Below, one piece after another: positions 30,041-41,058 of a stretch of DNA of 64,000 nucleotides. This DNA comes from Rhynchopus sp. YZ270_cl-10 (lineage: Eukaryota > Euglenozoa > Diplonemea > Diplonemida > Diplonemidae), in the NCBI GenBank assembly GCA_964035575.1, contig OZ037899.1, positions 248,001-312,000 of the forward strand, read 5' to 3'. Each line of letters opens with the position of its first letter. The stretch's first letter is position 1. The translations under genes were made by a program, and so were the position numbers. The notes under the pieces were generated by a model. The model had not been told where the DNA came from, did not search any database, and saw only the letters and a list, made by a program, of their open reading frames with translations.

Positions 30041-30153
30041 CACAGTGAAGTAAATAACGCGCCGTGCGGTTTTATTTGTAGTTTTTTTTTATCATAGGCT
30101 TGCAACGGTGAAAACCATAAAACCACAAAGTCAAATTATTTTACTTCACTGTT
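30041..30153. mobile_element. Diverged palindromic MITE of the GTGAAGTAAA type
   Basis: The left end ACAGTGAAGTAAATAA and right end TTATTTTACTTCACTGT are inverted, with the same GAAGTAAAT core as the 29625 element but a different first triplet. Confidence 0.6.
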
Positions 30154-30178
30154 GAGTAAAGAATGAGAAAGAGGGGAA

Positions 30179-30207
30179 AAGATGTATGTGCCTCGTGCAC
30201 ATTATCG
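30179..30207 (+). repeat. Hairpin repeat, family B
   Basis: AAGATGTATGTGCCTCGTGC then ACATTATC; the shortest loop of the family. Confidence 0.6.
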
Positions 30208-30242
30208 AGAACATGGATAGACAAAAGATCTTTACACAAAAC

Positions 30243-30360
30243 TTGACTTGAAATACAAAACCCTCTCGTGACAGCACCTGCTACAGCACCTTTGGTACAT
30301 AACCGGTTGTACCGGGGGGGGTGGACACCCAACCATGCAGTCCTACAATCCATTTCGTGG
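30243..30360 (+). repeat. Structured repeat, family C (best full copy)
   Basis: Ordered blocks: TTGAAATACAAAACC, CTCTCGTGACAG, TGGTACATAACCGG, TTGTACCGGGG, GTGGACACCCAACC, ATGCAGTCC, ATCCATTTCGTGG. About 118 nt, with GGTTGTACC and GGGTGGACACCC capable of local pairing. Confidence 0.75.
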
Positions 30361-31088
30361 TTTACATCAAAAAAACACATACCCCGCAATCTGAAACCCC
30401 CGAAATGAACATCTTGTGAAAAGGAGTTTTTTTGTCTATCCATGCCAAGGGGGAAAAGCATAAAAGGTAGAAGAGAACATAACGAAACGAGCAGAAAAAA
30501 GCTTACAAAGGGTTTGGGGGACGTTTGATTGGTTCGGATTGTTTGTAGTGAGCTGACATACAAGACAGGTTTCACTTTGTTGGTTTCCTTTTTTTTTTTT
30601 TTTTTTTGTTTTTTGCCACAGCGAACAAAGAACGACACCAGACACATCCCACTCTCCCCCACGGAACACACACAAACTTTTATTTGGTGTCTTATCTTTT
30701 GTTTAAGATATCATATGTAGCGGAAACGACTGTGTGTCATGAAGTGAGTGGGAATGACCCACATGCTGCATTTGTTCTGGCGATAAAAGCGCTAAATATG
30801 CTGGGGAAACGGAAAACGGAAAACGGAAAAAAAAAAACTGCCACAAAAGAACAGCCCCCACTTTCCCCCCTGAAACATCTACATCTTTTACCAGGTTCCT
30901 GTACCTGTACACAAAGTAGAGTGAAGGCAGAGGTCCCTTGATGGAGAGTAAAATAGGCTGTTCTAATTTATTGATTTTTTTTTGATAATTTTGGCAACAG
31001 GATATCACCGTTATGAGGTCAGCATTTTTTTTGGGGGGAGAGATGCATCCGCGCCTGGACAATGTAGGTCCGAACAAAAAAGAAAGAA

Positions 31089-31134
31089 GTTTTATAAGAT
31101 GAACCTAAGCCTCTCTTGTGCTTAGTTACCTTAA
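31089..31134 (+). repeat. Hairpin repeat, family A
   Basis: Consensus-like copy with loop CTCTCTTGT and flank TTACCTTA. Confidence 0.8.
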
Positions 31135-31357
31135 CAAAGGTGGGTAGAGTTGACATAACGACATAAGCGAGCAGAAGAGAAAAAAAAAAAATGTTTGATT
31201 TTTTAGACTACTATCATGGGATGGCAGTCACAAATGCTTTTTTTTTTTTTTCTTCACAGGATCCTTAATAAGCGAGCAGAGAGGAAGAAAATACAAAAAA
31301 AAAATGTGAAAACATGAATTGTTGCATCTCATTTTGCAACACATCACAAAAAAAAGA

Positions 31358-31401
31358 GTTTATAAGATGGAACCTAAGCCCTCATTTGCTTAGTCCACCT
31401 T
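31358..31401 (+). repeat. Hairpin repeat, family A
   Basis: GTTTATAAGATGGAACCTAA, stem CTAAGC/GCTTAG intact, loop CCTCATTT. Confidence 0.75.
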
Positions 31402-31563
31402 GAGGGGTTGAGCAAGAAAACCTCACTGCCGTAGGCGGACGAAGGGGAAATGAAATTCTGAGGGGGGGTGCAGTACGACAAAAAGTCTTCAAAAGAAAAA
31501 AGGGGGGGAAAAAAGAGAGTGAAGAACCATTGAAGGAAAACTATCACTTACACACATAAAAAC

Positions 31564-31663
31564 CCACCTAAATTAGCAGGGTGTTTGGGTGGTGTTGGGA
31601 GGCGTTGGGTGGCGTTGGGTGGGGCTGCTATTTTTTTTTTTTTTTTTTTTGCAATTCAGGTGG
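31564..31663. mobile_element. CCACCT-type mini fold-back (100 bp)
   Basis: The ends CCACCTAAATTAGC and (reverse complement) CCACCTGAATTGC are inverted repeats. The centre contains GGGTGTTTGGGTGGTGTT and a T20 run. Confidence 0.6.
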
Positions 31664-32014
31664 AAAACGCTTTTTAGAGAGAAAAAATAATGTGAAGTTA
31701 TATTGTGCAAAAATAGGTCTTCGCTGGGATCCCTCTCAAAAAAAAAAGGGTGTTATTTGAAATATTTTTGTTAAATGTATTAGTGCAGACCACCGCTAGG
31801 TTCTGCCAGTTATTTGTATTATTATTTGATATTGTATTGGTTATTAAAGAGTGTACCAGTACCTAGTACCTAGCACACCATGCGGACAGTCTCCACTGTC
31901 TCGTATCACTTACTGTCTGCGTGGTATCGACACTTGCCTACCAAGGTAGGGTGCGTACTCAAATGCTGTTTGGTGACTTTGCTGAAATGTACGATAATAT
32001 GTACGGTACGTATA

Positions 32015-32103
32015 CCACCTAATTATGACTGAAATTTTGGTGGAGTGTTTGGGTGGTGTTTAAAACCCAACAACTACCAAAAATTGCATGCAAAATCAGG
32101 TGG
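32015..32103. mobile_element. CCACCT-type mini fold-back (89 bp)
   Basis: The ends CCACCTAAT and ATCAGGTGG are inverted repeats. The inner GTGTTTGGGTGGTGTTT is shared with the 31564 copy. Confidence 0.6.
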
Positions 32104-33078
32104 GTGTAAAACGCAAGTCGTCCGAAACTCAAGAAAGAGCAGCCTTGTATTATTATTATTTGCATTCAAAAAATGCTGTGGACACAATCGTTGCATCAAA
32201 GTGTTTTGTTTTTTTGTTCTTATTTTTTTTTGAGGTAAAAAAAAAGGGAGGAAAAGAGTGAAGGTGAAGCTAGGATGGGGGGGGACACACTCTTTTTTCC
32301 AAAATCTGAAAAATATTCGGCACTTTCACACTCTTTTTTTTTTGCTGTAGGTTTTTTTTTTGGCTTATTTGCATTTTTTTTGAAGTGCTAAAACAGAAGA
32401 AAGTAGCGGTGGTGGGAGGGGGGCATTTTTTTTTAATTGCAACAACCGGAGGGAAGAGGAAGGGATGGGGGGAAGGCGTAGTACGCACAAAAGTAGTCCT
32501 TTGGAGGGGGTATTAAAAAGGATAGAAAGGTATTTCAACAGAAAAACATGGCAAATATTATACTCAAGAACTGACAACAAAAGACTTCTACTTGATTTTT
32601 TAACACTCACAAAATTCACAAAATTCGGCTGTGTTGCTGTTGTTTGTTTGATCCGTTCAGTGCGCTGCCCTTTTCAGACAAGATACACACCAAAAAACAT
32701 TCACTCAATCCACAAGATGAACGTGAGCCATCCATCCTTAGCCACAAACAACGAAAGGCTGAGAGATAAATACCTCTCAAAACCCCTCCGTGACCATGAT
32801 GTACAACTGCAATCCAATTTTTATTTTTTTTTTTCGAGAACAACAAAAGATACTCCACTAAATTTCAGTAAAACTTAGGTGAATGTACACAGCAAAAACT
32901 CACACACAAAAAAGGTGTGCAAAGAATAAGAATCAATTTTCGGACGAAAGTATAAAGAACAAACTAAAAGGAAAAAGGGGGGGGAAGAGGGAAGGGATTG
33001 GTAACGGCAGTGGTATTAGGTGGTGCGCGGAGCATCGGTCCATATCTGGGTATGGCCTGAAAACATTACTTTTTTTTT

Positions 33079-33138
33079 GGATAAATTGTTGGAGTAGTTG
33101 CCATCGGTTGTGTTGCCACAGTTTGTGCAATCCCCACC
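33079..33138 (+). repeat. Hairpin repeat, family E
   Basis: GGATAAATTGTTGGAGTAGT, TTGCCATCGGTTGTG, TTGCCACAGTTTGTGCAA, CCCCACC. Serves as an empty-site reference for 42582. Confidence 0.75.
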
Positions 33139-33250
33139 TTTTTTTTTTTGTGTTGGTAATCGAGCATTTTTTTTTAGAAAAACATTTTTCACCAGCCGTA
33201 GTTAAGTTTCATATACTTTCAATTTCAGCGGTAGTTTTAATAGAGGGAAT

Positions 33251-33295
33251 GTTGATAAGATGAACCTAAGCCTCTCTCATGCTCAGTCACCTTAA
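33251..33295 (+). repeat. Hairpin repeat, family A
   Basis: GTTGATAAGATGAACCTAAG, loop CTCTCTCAT, GCTCAG, TCACCTTAA. Confidence 0.75.
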
Positions 33296-33352
33296 CAAAA
33301 GAATAATAACAACATACCGTATGGTAAAAATAACTCAAATCAAAATAAAAGA

Positions 33353-33412
33353 GAAGTTGGAAAGTGCAAACGTCCCACCTTTTTTTTCAATTGGTGGACA
33401 CAGAGAGGCACT
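33353..33412 (+). repeat. Hairpin repeat, family D
   Basis: GAAGTTGGAAAGTGC, AACGTCCCACC, a T run, AATTGGTGGACACAG and GGCACTG. Paired CCACC/GGTGG replaces CACCG/CGGCGG of other copies. Confidence 0.7.
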
Positions 33413-33513
33413 GACTCCCTGTCTCAAAGAAAGATGCTTTCTGATAGGAGGCATCATTGCAGAGCACAGGTATTTCAACATAGACGTTCAATAAATTGAG
33501 AGGATGGGGTAAA

Positions 33514-33794
33514 CACAGTGGAGTCTGCCCAAAAATTGTGGGCTGACCCTTTTGGGTAAACTCTGTAGGCGGAAGGCCGCTTAAAGCCTAATGAGTCTAC
33601 CGCAAAGGGTCAGCCCAAAATGGGCGGACTCTTTTAGTCGGACTCTTTAGGTGGAAGGCCGCCTAAAGAGTCCGCCCAAAAGGGTCCGCCCATTTTGGGC
33701 GGACCCTTTGGGTAGACTCATTAAGCTTTAAGCGGCTCTCCGCCTACAGAATTTACCCAAAAGGGTCAGCCCATTTTGGGCGTACTCCACCGTG
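33514..33794. mobile_element. Long palindromic MITE (281 bp) inserted in a family F repeat
   Basis: Both halves are inverted over ~70 bp at the ends (CACAGTGGAGTCTGCCC versus CACGGTGGAGTACGCCC), with a second inverted pair in the middle (GGACTCTTT...AAAGAGTCC). It interrupts family F between GGATGGGG and GGGATCAAC; uninterrupted copies are at 20505 and 26266. Termini resemble Tc1/mariner-type MITEs, but the exact duplication is unclear (possibly TA). Confidence 0.75.
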
Positions 33795-34066
33795 TAGGGA
33801 TCAACAAAAATGACCCCATTTTATTGGTATGCACGTTTTGCAAAAAAAAACGTGAAAAAAGGGAAGGTAAATGTGTTACGCACAAAAATTAAAACTTCAG
33901 TAGATTGGTTTCCGACATTAACCCTGTTTTTTCAGTCCTAAGAATCATACAGTTGTATCCGAAAGGGTGGACATCTTCAGTGATTTCCCTTTGGCCGGTG
34001 ATTGGAGAGATGCTTTCTGATAGGAGGCATCATTGGCGTTGACAGAACTGTTTTGTTGTTTTTTTT

Positions 34067-34131
34067 GATAAATTGTTGGGGGTAGGTGTAGTTGCCTCAG
34101 TTGTGTTGCCACAGCTTGTGCAATATCCACC
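34067..34131 (+). repeat. Hairpin repeat, family E
   Basis: TGATAAATTGTTGGGGGTAG, TGTAGTTGCCTCAG, TTGTGTTGCCACAG, GCAATATCCACC, after a T-rich run. Confidence 0.75.
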
Positions 34132-34969
34132 TTTTTGGATCGACAATTTCAGGAAAAAGAAAAATGAGAAGAAGAAGAAAAAATAGAGCAAGAATAAGAC
34201 CAGCATCTCTTATCGAGTTGGTTGGACTTCTTTTTATGGCTGAAAAATAAATATATTTTTTTCTGTGTATTGTACAGTATTGGGATTGTCCCATTGAGGG
34301 GATTTGTTTTGGAATCACGCAAGGGAAAAGTTTAATGGTGCTCCGGGAGGGGTCGATATTGACAGGTCGCTGACAGATTTTCCCATAGCACCATTTAAGA
34401 TAATCTTTTTTAAAAACCACGGAAAAAATATACATTTTTTACTTTCAATTCAGTAGGAACAGAAAGTATGAAAATTATGAGGGGGACAACACGTAGAACA
34501 GGAAGAACAGGAAGAACGGGAAGAATGAACAACAAAATGAAGAAAACCACAGGGTAATGTAGATGTTGTTTCGGTGTGTGATATAAAACAGAGCTGCGGG
34601 GGAGTTTTTTTTTTCTTTTTGTTTCCAAAAAAAAAAACACACTACATCTCGTTTATTCACAACAACACAGTTTCCCTAAAAAAATATGAAATACTGAAAT
34701 GAGCGTTACTCTCTGTGGTGAAAAGAAGAAAATAATTACTGAGGGGGGAGCGGGGGTTTAATACAATACCCATATACCCAACTAAGAAATCGAGGGGGGG
34801 GGGGGGGTTTCCCCTTTGCAACGTACCGAAGTAGGCAAGGGACGCTGGCTATCGGCAATACTGCGACAGCACCACATTTTGGTACTGCCTCTTTGCTTTG
34901 CTTTTGTTGTTGTGCTACATAACGGGGTTCCACACTGCGACAGGGCAGGAGAGGTTCCCCTTCCTTGTG

Positions 34970-35146
34970 GGGACCCAGTGACAAGTGACAAAGTGAAACA
35001 CATGTCATATTTATGACAGTGAAATGACAAACAAGACACTTGTCATGACAAGTGCAGCCCTGTTTCAATTTGGTCCGAAGACCGCATTGCCTAAAAGGAC
35101 AACGGGCTCACCTATTTAAGGTTCTTGTCGTTTGTCACTGGGTCCC
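34970..35146. mobile_element. Inverted-repeat element (177 bp) carrying a family M repeat
   Basis: The ends GGGACCCAGTGACAAGTGAC and (reverse complement) GGGACCCAGTGACAAACGAC match over 20 bp with two differences. The centre holds CCCTGTTTCAATTTGGTC... (family M), found without these ends at 59487-59533. Confidence 0.6.
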
Positions 35147-35726
35147 GTCGTGTACAGCCCACACCACCCTTACCCCCACAAAAAAGAAGAAGAAGAAAAT
35201 AAGCCCCAGGTGTTTAGTCACGTTCTCACCTTTGATAGCGTAGAGTAATCCACAGTACCAGAATGCATGATTTTGGATGTTTTTTGGGGAACACGAACCA
35301 TAGAGGGAAAGGGGGGAGGGCGTCCAAAAACCCTCCCAGGGCGGACTAGTCAAGGGTTACTACATAGTATGAAAACTACTACTCGTAACGGCTAGTTGTT
35401 AACTCTACTCATGATATTGCAGAACTAGTCGTAAAACTAGCGTAGCATCTACTAGTAATGTGGTCCCCCTGACTCCGTCTGGGCCCCTCAAGCTAACATG
35501 GCAATTTCTTTTTTTTTTTTTTCCCCCGAGTCAGGATCGGGGGAAAGAATCGCTATGGTATATGGTAGCTTTGTGAGGGAGAGGTTTGGACGCTGCTGTA
35601 GTTATAAAGGTGTTCATTATGCACAAAGTAGGAAGAAGGAAGGGGGGGGATTGGCTGTCAACAGGAGGCAAAGAAAAGAAGAAAAAAACAGTCAAGTTGA
35701 TAGGTGCAAGACAGGGACAAAAACTA

Positions 35727-36086
35727 AGGGAAGGCTCGTTTTTCCATTTAATGTTACAAAGTAACAATAAAGGGGGGGGAGGGGGTCCGACCGAAATCCG
35801 GGGAAAAAACTTTTTTTTTGTAACAATGGCGGGAAAAAGTGGCTTTTTCCAACAACAAGAACTTGTCCATTTCGGCAGATTGACCCCACCACAGTGCGGA
35901 CGGATTCCGGAAATGCAAATGCGGGTGTTTTCGGATGTGCACGTCCACTGCGCCTTGTTGTTACAATAAATGAAAATTCGGAAAAACGGTTTTTCCGTGT
36001 AACATAGGGGGTGGGGAGGGGGGGGTCACCGGGAAAAATGGTTTATTGTTACTTTGTAACATTAAAAGGAAAAACGAGCCTTCCCT
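35727..36086. mobile_element. Inverted-repeat element (360 bp), 45-bp termini
   Basis: The termini begin AGGGAAGGCTCGTTTTTCC and match for 45 bp with one mismatch. The middle contains a ~70-bp stretch (AACTTGTCCATTTCGGC...GGAAATGCAAATGC) also present at 19898-19970 inside the otherwise unrelated 19282 element. No coding capacity. Confidence 0.8.
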
Positions 36087-36663
36087 AAGACAATAAAGAT
36101 TGGCAAGATGAAAACTTGGTAAGAAAGTTGGAGTTATCAGCAACCCACCAGCAGCAAAAGAAATGAAGTTTAAAAAAAAAACAAAAAGGTCGCAAAAGAA
36201 AAGAAGAAGAAAATCGCACGTCGAACCCTGGCGCATGATTGAAATAATGTTTTTTTTTTCTGGTGTTCAACAGCTCGCTCTTCCTCTGACCGGATTACAT
36301 ACCCCGCATCCCTTGGCAGTTGGGCTGCGTGCACTTTTTCCCTGAAGAATAAAACTTTTTCTATTTTCTTTTGCAGAACGGTGGACCTACAAAAAAGAAT
36401 AAAAAAAATGAATGAATGAGCCCCCTCACACCGAGAAAGGATGTATACTGTGCAAAAAGTACTCTAGAGCACAGGCACAATTTGCTGTTTATTATTATCT
36501 TTCCCCCGCTGTAACTTACCTGAAGTAGGCGTGACGCTGGCAACGGTAGTTTTGTGGCAGTCGCGCCACATGGGTCCTACAAAAGAAAAAAGACAATCAT
36601 CTATGAATGGGGCCAATATCAAATAAAATTGGCTTCCGTTTCAGAAAATTCAAACAAAAAAAA

Positions 36664-36763
36664 CCACCTGATTTTTACCCCGCGTACAGGCCCGTACAGG
36701 CCAAACCCCACCCATTTTTCCTAGCCTTTACGCGCCTATACGTGCGGGGTAAAAATCAGGTGG
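36664..36763. mobile_element. CCACCT-type mini fold-back (100 bp), perfect ends
   Basis: The 20-bp termini CCACCTGATTTTTACCCCGC are perfectly inverted. It is the same length as the 31564 copy. A-rich flanks hide any duplication. Confidence 0.75.
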
Positions 36764-37580
36764 AAAAAAGAAGAAATGATAGAAAAAATAGTTGGCCAAT
36801 AAGAAAAGCTGGTTACGAGAAGGGGGGGAAAAGATCGGGTATTTTGTTTGTGCGCTCAAAGCCGGGAAAACAAAAAGGTGAAAAAATTGTGTTAAACTGA
36901 AGTACGGTTGTTGTGGTAAATTGAGTGCTCAAAGAAAACAAGCGAGCTTCTGTCTTTTTTTTTCAATCCGTTTTTTGTTTGCCCGCAGCGCTGCCTCCAA
37001 TCTTTTTAGAATTGACAACAAGTTGTTTTATCAAAAAAAAAAAAAAAAAAAAATGGCAGAATGGGTCGCAATGAATCCTTCGTATCCCGTAATCGGAATA
37101 ATGTTCGATCGTAAAAAGGGTCGAAATTCCAGAAAAATCCTGAAAAGGTCGAACATTATTTACGGTCAACAATTTTTCCGATTGCGGTACTTTCTATCCA
37201 AAATAAAGAGAAACGCACTTCCAAAAAATCTAACAACAAAAACAATGGACAGCGTTTTACAACACGCTAAGGCCGACACAGGCAAACGGGTGGAGGGGTT
37301 TGCTCCAGCCCAGTCAGCTTTTTTTTTTATAGACGGCACGATCGAAGAATAACTCTTATCTACACATTAGGGGAATGAGTTGCAATGGTATCTTTTAAAA
37401 AAAAACAAAAACAAAAACAAAAACAAAACAACAAGGCTGCTGAAAAGGGGAGGAGGGAGGAGTGTTTTGGTGGGGACTGAAATATTAGCTGTATTTTGTT
37501 TTTGTTTTTTTTCGAGGGAAGAGAAAGAAGGTCTGTTTTTCTCGGGGGAGGGGGGGGTTTTTTTTTTTTGGAGTTTTTAT

Positions 37581-37966
37581 CATGGATGTACAAAGTACTT
37601 GATTACTTTTTTTTACTTTTTTTGGTCTACTTCAAGTACTTGATCGATTTAAAAAAAAAAGAAAAAAATATTTTTTTCTTGCTTCAAGTACTTTTTTTCC
37701 TTCAAGTACTTTCACTTTTTTTGTACTTGATTACTTTTTTTGTTGCATCAAGTACTTGAATTGGCAAAAAAAGTAAAAAAATTGGAAAAGTACTTGAATT
37801 TATTCAAGTACTTTTCCATTTTTTTGCCGAATCAAGTACTTGATGCAAAAAAAAAAGTAATCAAGTGAAAAAAAAAAAAAAAAAAACGGGTCAAGTAGTT
37901 GAAGTATCAAGTGGGATTTTTCTACTTTTTTTTACTTTCTGGAAAAAAGTACTTTGTACATCCATG
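37581..37966. mobile_element. Fold-back element built of AAGTACTT palindromes (386 bp)
   Basis: The ends CATGGATGTACAAAGTACTT are inverted repeats, flanked by TTTTAT on both sides (37575-37580, 37967-37972). The interior holds about ten copies of the palindrome TCAAGTACTTGA or its half. Confidence 0.7.
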
Positions 37967-38049
37967 TTTTATGATTTTTTTTTGATAATCTCCTGCATTA
38001 GTGTAGCTGCCGCAAGCAGTCTTGCACTTTTTTTTGTTGTTACTTTTTT

Positions 38050-38099
38050 GATAAATTGGATTAGCGTAGTTGCCACCTGTGTAGATGCAAGCTCCACTG
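38050..38099 (+). repeat. Hairpin repeat, family E/K intermediate
   Basis: GATAAATTGGATTAGCGTAG, TTGCCACC, GCTCCACTG: family E start with a short family K-like loop. A related short copy is at 37980-38025. Confidence 0.65.
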
Positions 38100-38380
38100 T
38101 TGCACCATGCCCTTCTCTCTGGGAGTTTATTTGAGTAGTAAATGGGGTGTAAAAACGCACGGCAAAAAAATTCACTCACGGGATGGGAGTGGGTGATGGG
38201 GTGAACGGGGAATGAGGACATGGGGTGGGTGGGGGCGGTTGTTGCTGTTGCTAGTGTTTGGGCAAGAGGAGATGGATGGTGTCCATCAGCATCTCCTCTT
38301 TTATTGGGAGGGGGTTATTTTATTTTTTTTTTTTTGGTCAAATAGAAGTGAAATTCTATTATTTCAGGCACGCAGTCACA

Positions 38381-38425
<45 letters not shown>

Positions 38426-38517
38426 GCTGGAAAAAAAGAAAAGTAAACATCAAATAGGTTCTCTTTTAGTGGGAGGGGAGGGAGCTAAAAGAATAAAAAG
38501 AAGGGGAGAAAAACGAC

Positions 38518-38552
38518 TTGAAAAATGAATGCCTTTCTTTTGTGCATACATT
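38518..38552 (+). repeat. Hairpin repeat, family B
   Basis: TTGAAAAATGAATGCCTTTC, then TTTTGTGCATACATTT; followed 22 nt later by family A. Confidence 0.55.
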
Positions 38553-38574
38553 TAAAAAATGGAAAATAGAAATC

Positions 38575-38616
38575 GTTTATCAGGACGACCTAAGCCTCTC
38601 GTTTGCTTAGCCACCT
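38575..38616 (+). repeat. Hairpin repeat, family A
   Basis: GTTTATCAGGACGACCTAAG, loop CTCTCGTTT, GCTTAGCCACC. Confidence 0.7.
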
Positions 38617-40531
38617 CTCACACAGGACCCACAGATTCACACGGTGACCTTGTTACCCTGACACTAACAGTATCCAAAGCTTTTTTCCCCTTGGTACTTT
38701 TTTGTTTGGTACTGAACGAAGAAAATTTTTTTTTGGCCTCATGGTACTAAGGTTGTACCAAGGTCTCCGTGGTCACCTTAAGGGGTGGGGGGGTAAAAAA
38801 AAAGTAGGCGGGTAAATGGTAAATGGTAAATCATTCGAAATTGGGTGGGAAATTGGGAATTTGCATTGATGAATGGGGTGTGGAACCCTATAGCGTAATA
38901 CCATAAGGGACGAGCAGTGTGCAGATAGTATGCATTTTTTTTTCTGAGTTATCGACAAAACGAGACCTCTTTTGAAAAAGGAGGCTTTGTGAAAGAGCGT
39001 GCAGGAGGTTATGTACGATGAAGCTTAGGTGGTGCTTAGTCACCTTACCAGGAGGTCCTGCCAGCGTGTGTACATTTTTTTTTGATATGGGTCGTGCCCA
39101 AATTAGTTAGGTCATCAAAAGAGCAGGTCAAAATGGTGATAAAGATATTTTTTATTGCATTTTTTTTTTAATAATCAGTTGGATCAGTGTTAGCTGCTAA
39201 AAAAGACAGTCTTCGCTGTGCAGTGTTACACTCTCAGGAGGTTCTTTTAAAAAAGAAAACAAAAAAAAAAAAAAATTCTTTTGTGGGGTTTTGTCCAAAA
39301 AATAAAGAGAGAAACAAGTAAAGCTGAATAGTTGCTAAGGAAAGCTGGTAAAGAGGAACCATTGTCTCGTTGCTAAAAGGTCATCTTACCCTATGTGTGT
39401 CATGAGCGTGTGTCATCAAAAACAAAAAGCAGAACAGGGCGTAACGCATATCCCCTTGCTTTTCCAGGACGCGTTATAAAAAAATATATTTAAAGATCGG
39501 GTCTTTGTTTGTGCGCTCAAAGCGTCTCCAATCTTAGTGCTGACAACTAAAAGATGTTGTAATGTAAAATTGTGCGTTTTTTTTATTACCCACAAACGCT
39601 GTGGGTATTACGCCCATCAACGAAAAAACCCCTCGTAACAACCCTCCCCCCTCACACTATTGCGCATCAATGAAGACTTTTTTCAGCTGCTGAAGGATTT
39701 TCCTCATGTCGGTAGCTGATGGACCACTAAATCAGAGTGAGTGAGTTGTTCACGTAAGGAAATTTTTTCGTTTTTTTTAATAAAAAAAAGAGAGAAAAAG
39801 GAACAGAAACCAAACCAGAAGGAAATAAGAGTTTTTTTTTTTTAAATACTTTCCATTCGAGAAACAGAAAAGCATTTTTTGTCAAGAGGATGTATCAAAT
39901 AAAAAGTTGTTGGGATTTTAGTGGAGCTACACACTTTGTGTGTGGCTCCTACTTTGCCCGTATTAAAAGGATTGTTGCAGGTCAGTGAAATATAACGCAG
40001 TAAAGGAGACAATGTGTTTATCGAAGCAAGATCGCAGCGTGCTCCGTCATCCCCTCACCAAAAGACAAATGGCAAAAAAAAAAAAAGACAAAAAGACAAA
40101 AAACACACAAAACTATTCGCGAATTTTGGTTTCTAAAGATCTCAAAAAAAAAGGAGGGCACAAACCAAAAGGTTTTTTTTTTGTGCAATCTCTTTGTCCT
40201 CTTCTCTCAATTCGTTGTTAAAATTTGTTGTTACATTTTTTATTTTTAAAAATGTTCCCCCCAGCACATGATATGTGTTCGGGAAACTGATTTTTAGAAA
40301 AAAACTGTACTTTATTTCTGATAACTCTATTTGCCTTTCATTGTCTGCAGATTGCGTCAACGAGCAATGGCACCCTGGTGGTGTTTTATTTTTTTACCAC
40401 GAGTAAAAGTTATCAAAAAATATCAAAAATAAAGAGAGAAAAAAAACAATGGAAAGGAAAAGTTGGCATATGATGATGTCCGGCCACCTAACAAGAGGAG
40501 TGTCTCATACTGAAGAAGGAAAACAAAGAAA

Positions 40532-40571
40532 AGTTTATAAGATGACCCTAAGCCTCTCGTGCTTAGTCACC
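40532..40571 (+). repeat. Hairpin repeat, family A (consensus)
   Basis: GTTTATAAGATGACC CTAAGC CTCTCGT GCTTAG TCACC with the usual AAAGAAAA upstream. Confidence 0.8.
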
Positions 40572-40667
40572 AAAAAAACAAAACCATTCTGGTCCAACCT
40601 ACACTTTCTTATGTTCTGCTTTGCGTTGGAACAGCAGCTAATGCTCACTAATAAGAAGCGCTTAAAA

Positions 40668-40795
40668 GATAGTACCTCTGATAGGTAAAAGGAAAAAAGG
40701 TTATTTTTTCGTTGATCCCTCAATTACCCTGGGTGATTGGCGACCGTATCGGAGGAACTCTTTCTCCTTTAAACTACGCTTTGTAGGTACAAAGA
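40668..40795 (+). repeat. Family G repeat (uninterrupted copy)
   Basis: GATAGTACCTCTGATAGGT, GTTGATCCCTCAATTACCC, GATTGGCGACCGTATCGG, CTACGCTTTGTAGGTA. The second copy (41011-41889) is split by two hAT-like insertions, so this one is its empty site. Confidence 0.8.
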
Positions 40796-41058
40796 TGAAA
40801 TTGATTAAAAAAAAAGTCAAATACTATCAATTCAGAAGAACAGAAAGCATGGATTGAGGGTTGTAACATCTACTCCCAGAATGAAAAGAAAAGTTTGAAA
40901 GATGAAAAAAAGAAGGGGGGGAAAAAAAATAACCACATGCCTCACAGTGTACGTACACAGACATCAAGAGAGAAGTCCTCGTTGATGTTCTCGTGGTGAG
41001 GCTAAATAGAAATAGTACCTCTGATAGGTCAAAAAGGTTTTTTTTTTTCGTTGATCCC

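Noticed and set aside
36921-37352. A 143-codon plus-strand frame in the gene-free island
   Set aside because: Runs through a poly(A) tract and an imperfect inverted repeat, with no domain.
38690-38763. CCTTGGTAC...GTACCAAGG inverted repeat as a transposon
   Set aside because: Only 9 bp of inversion, no duplication and no second copy; listed as noise.
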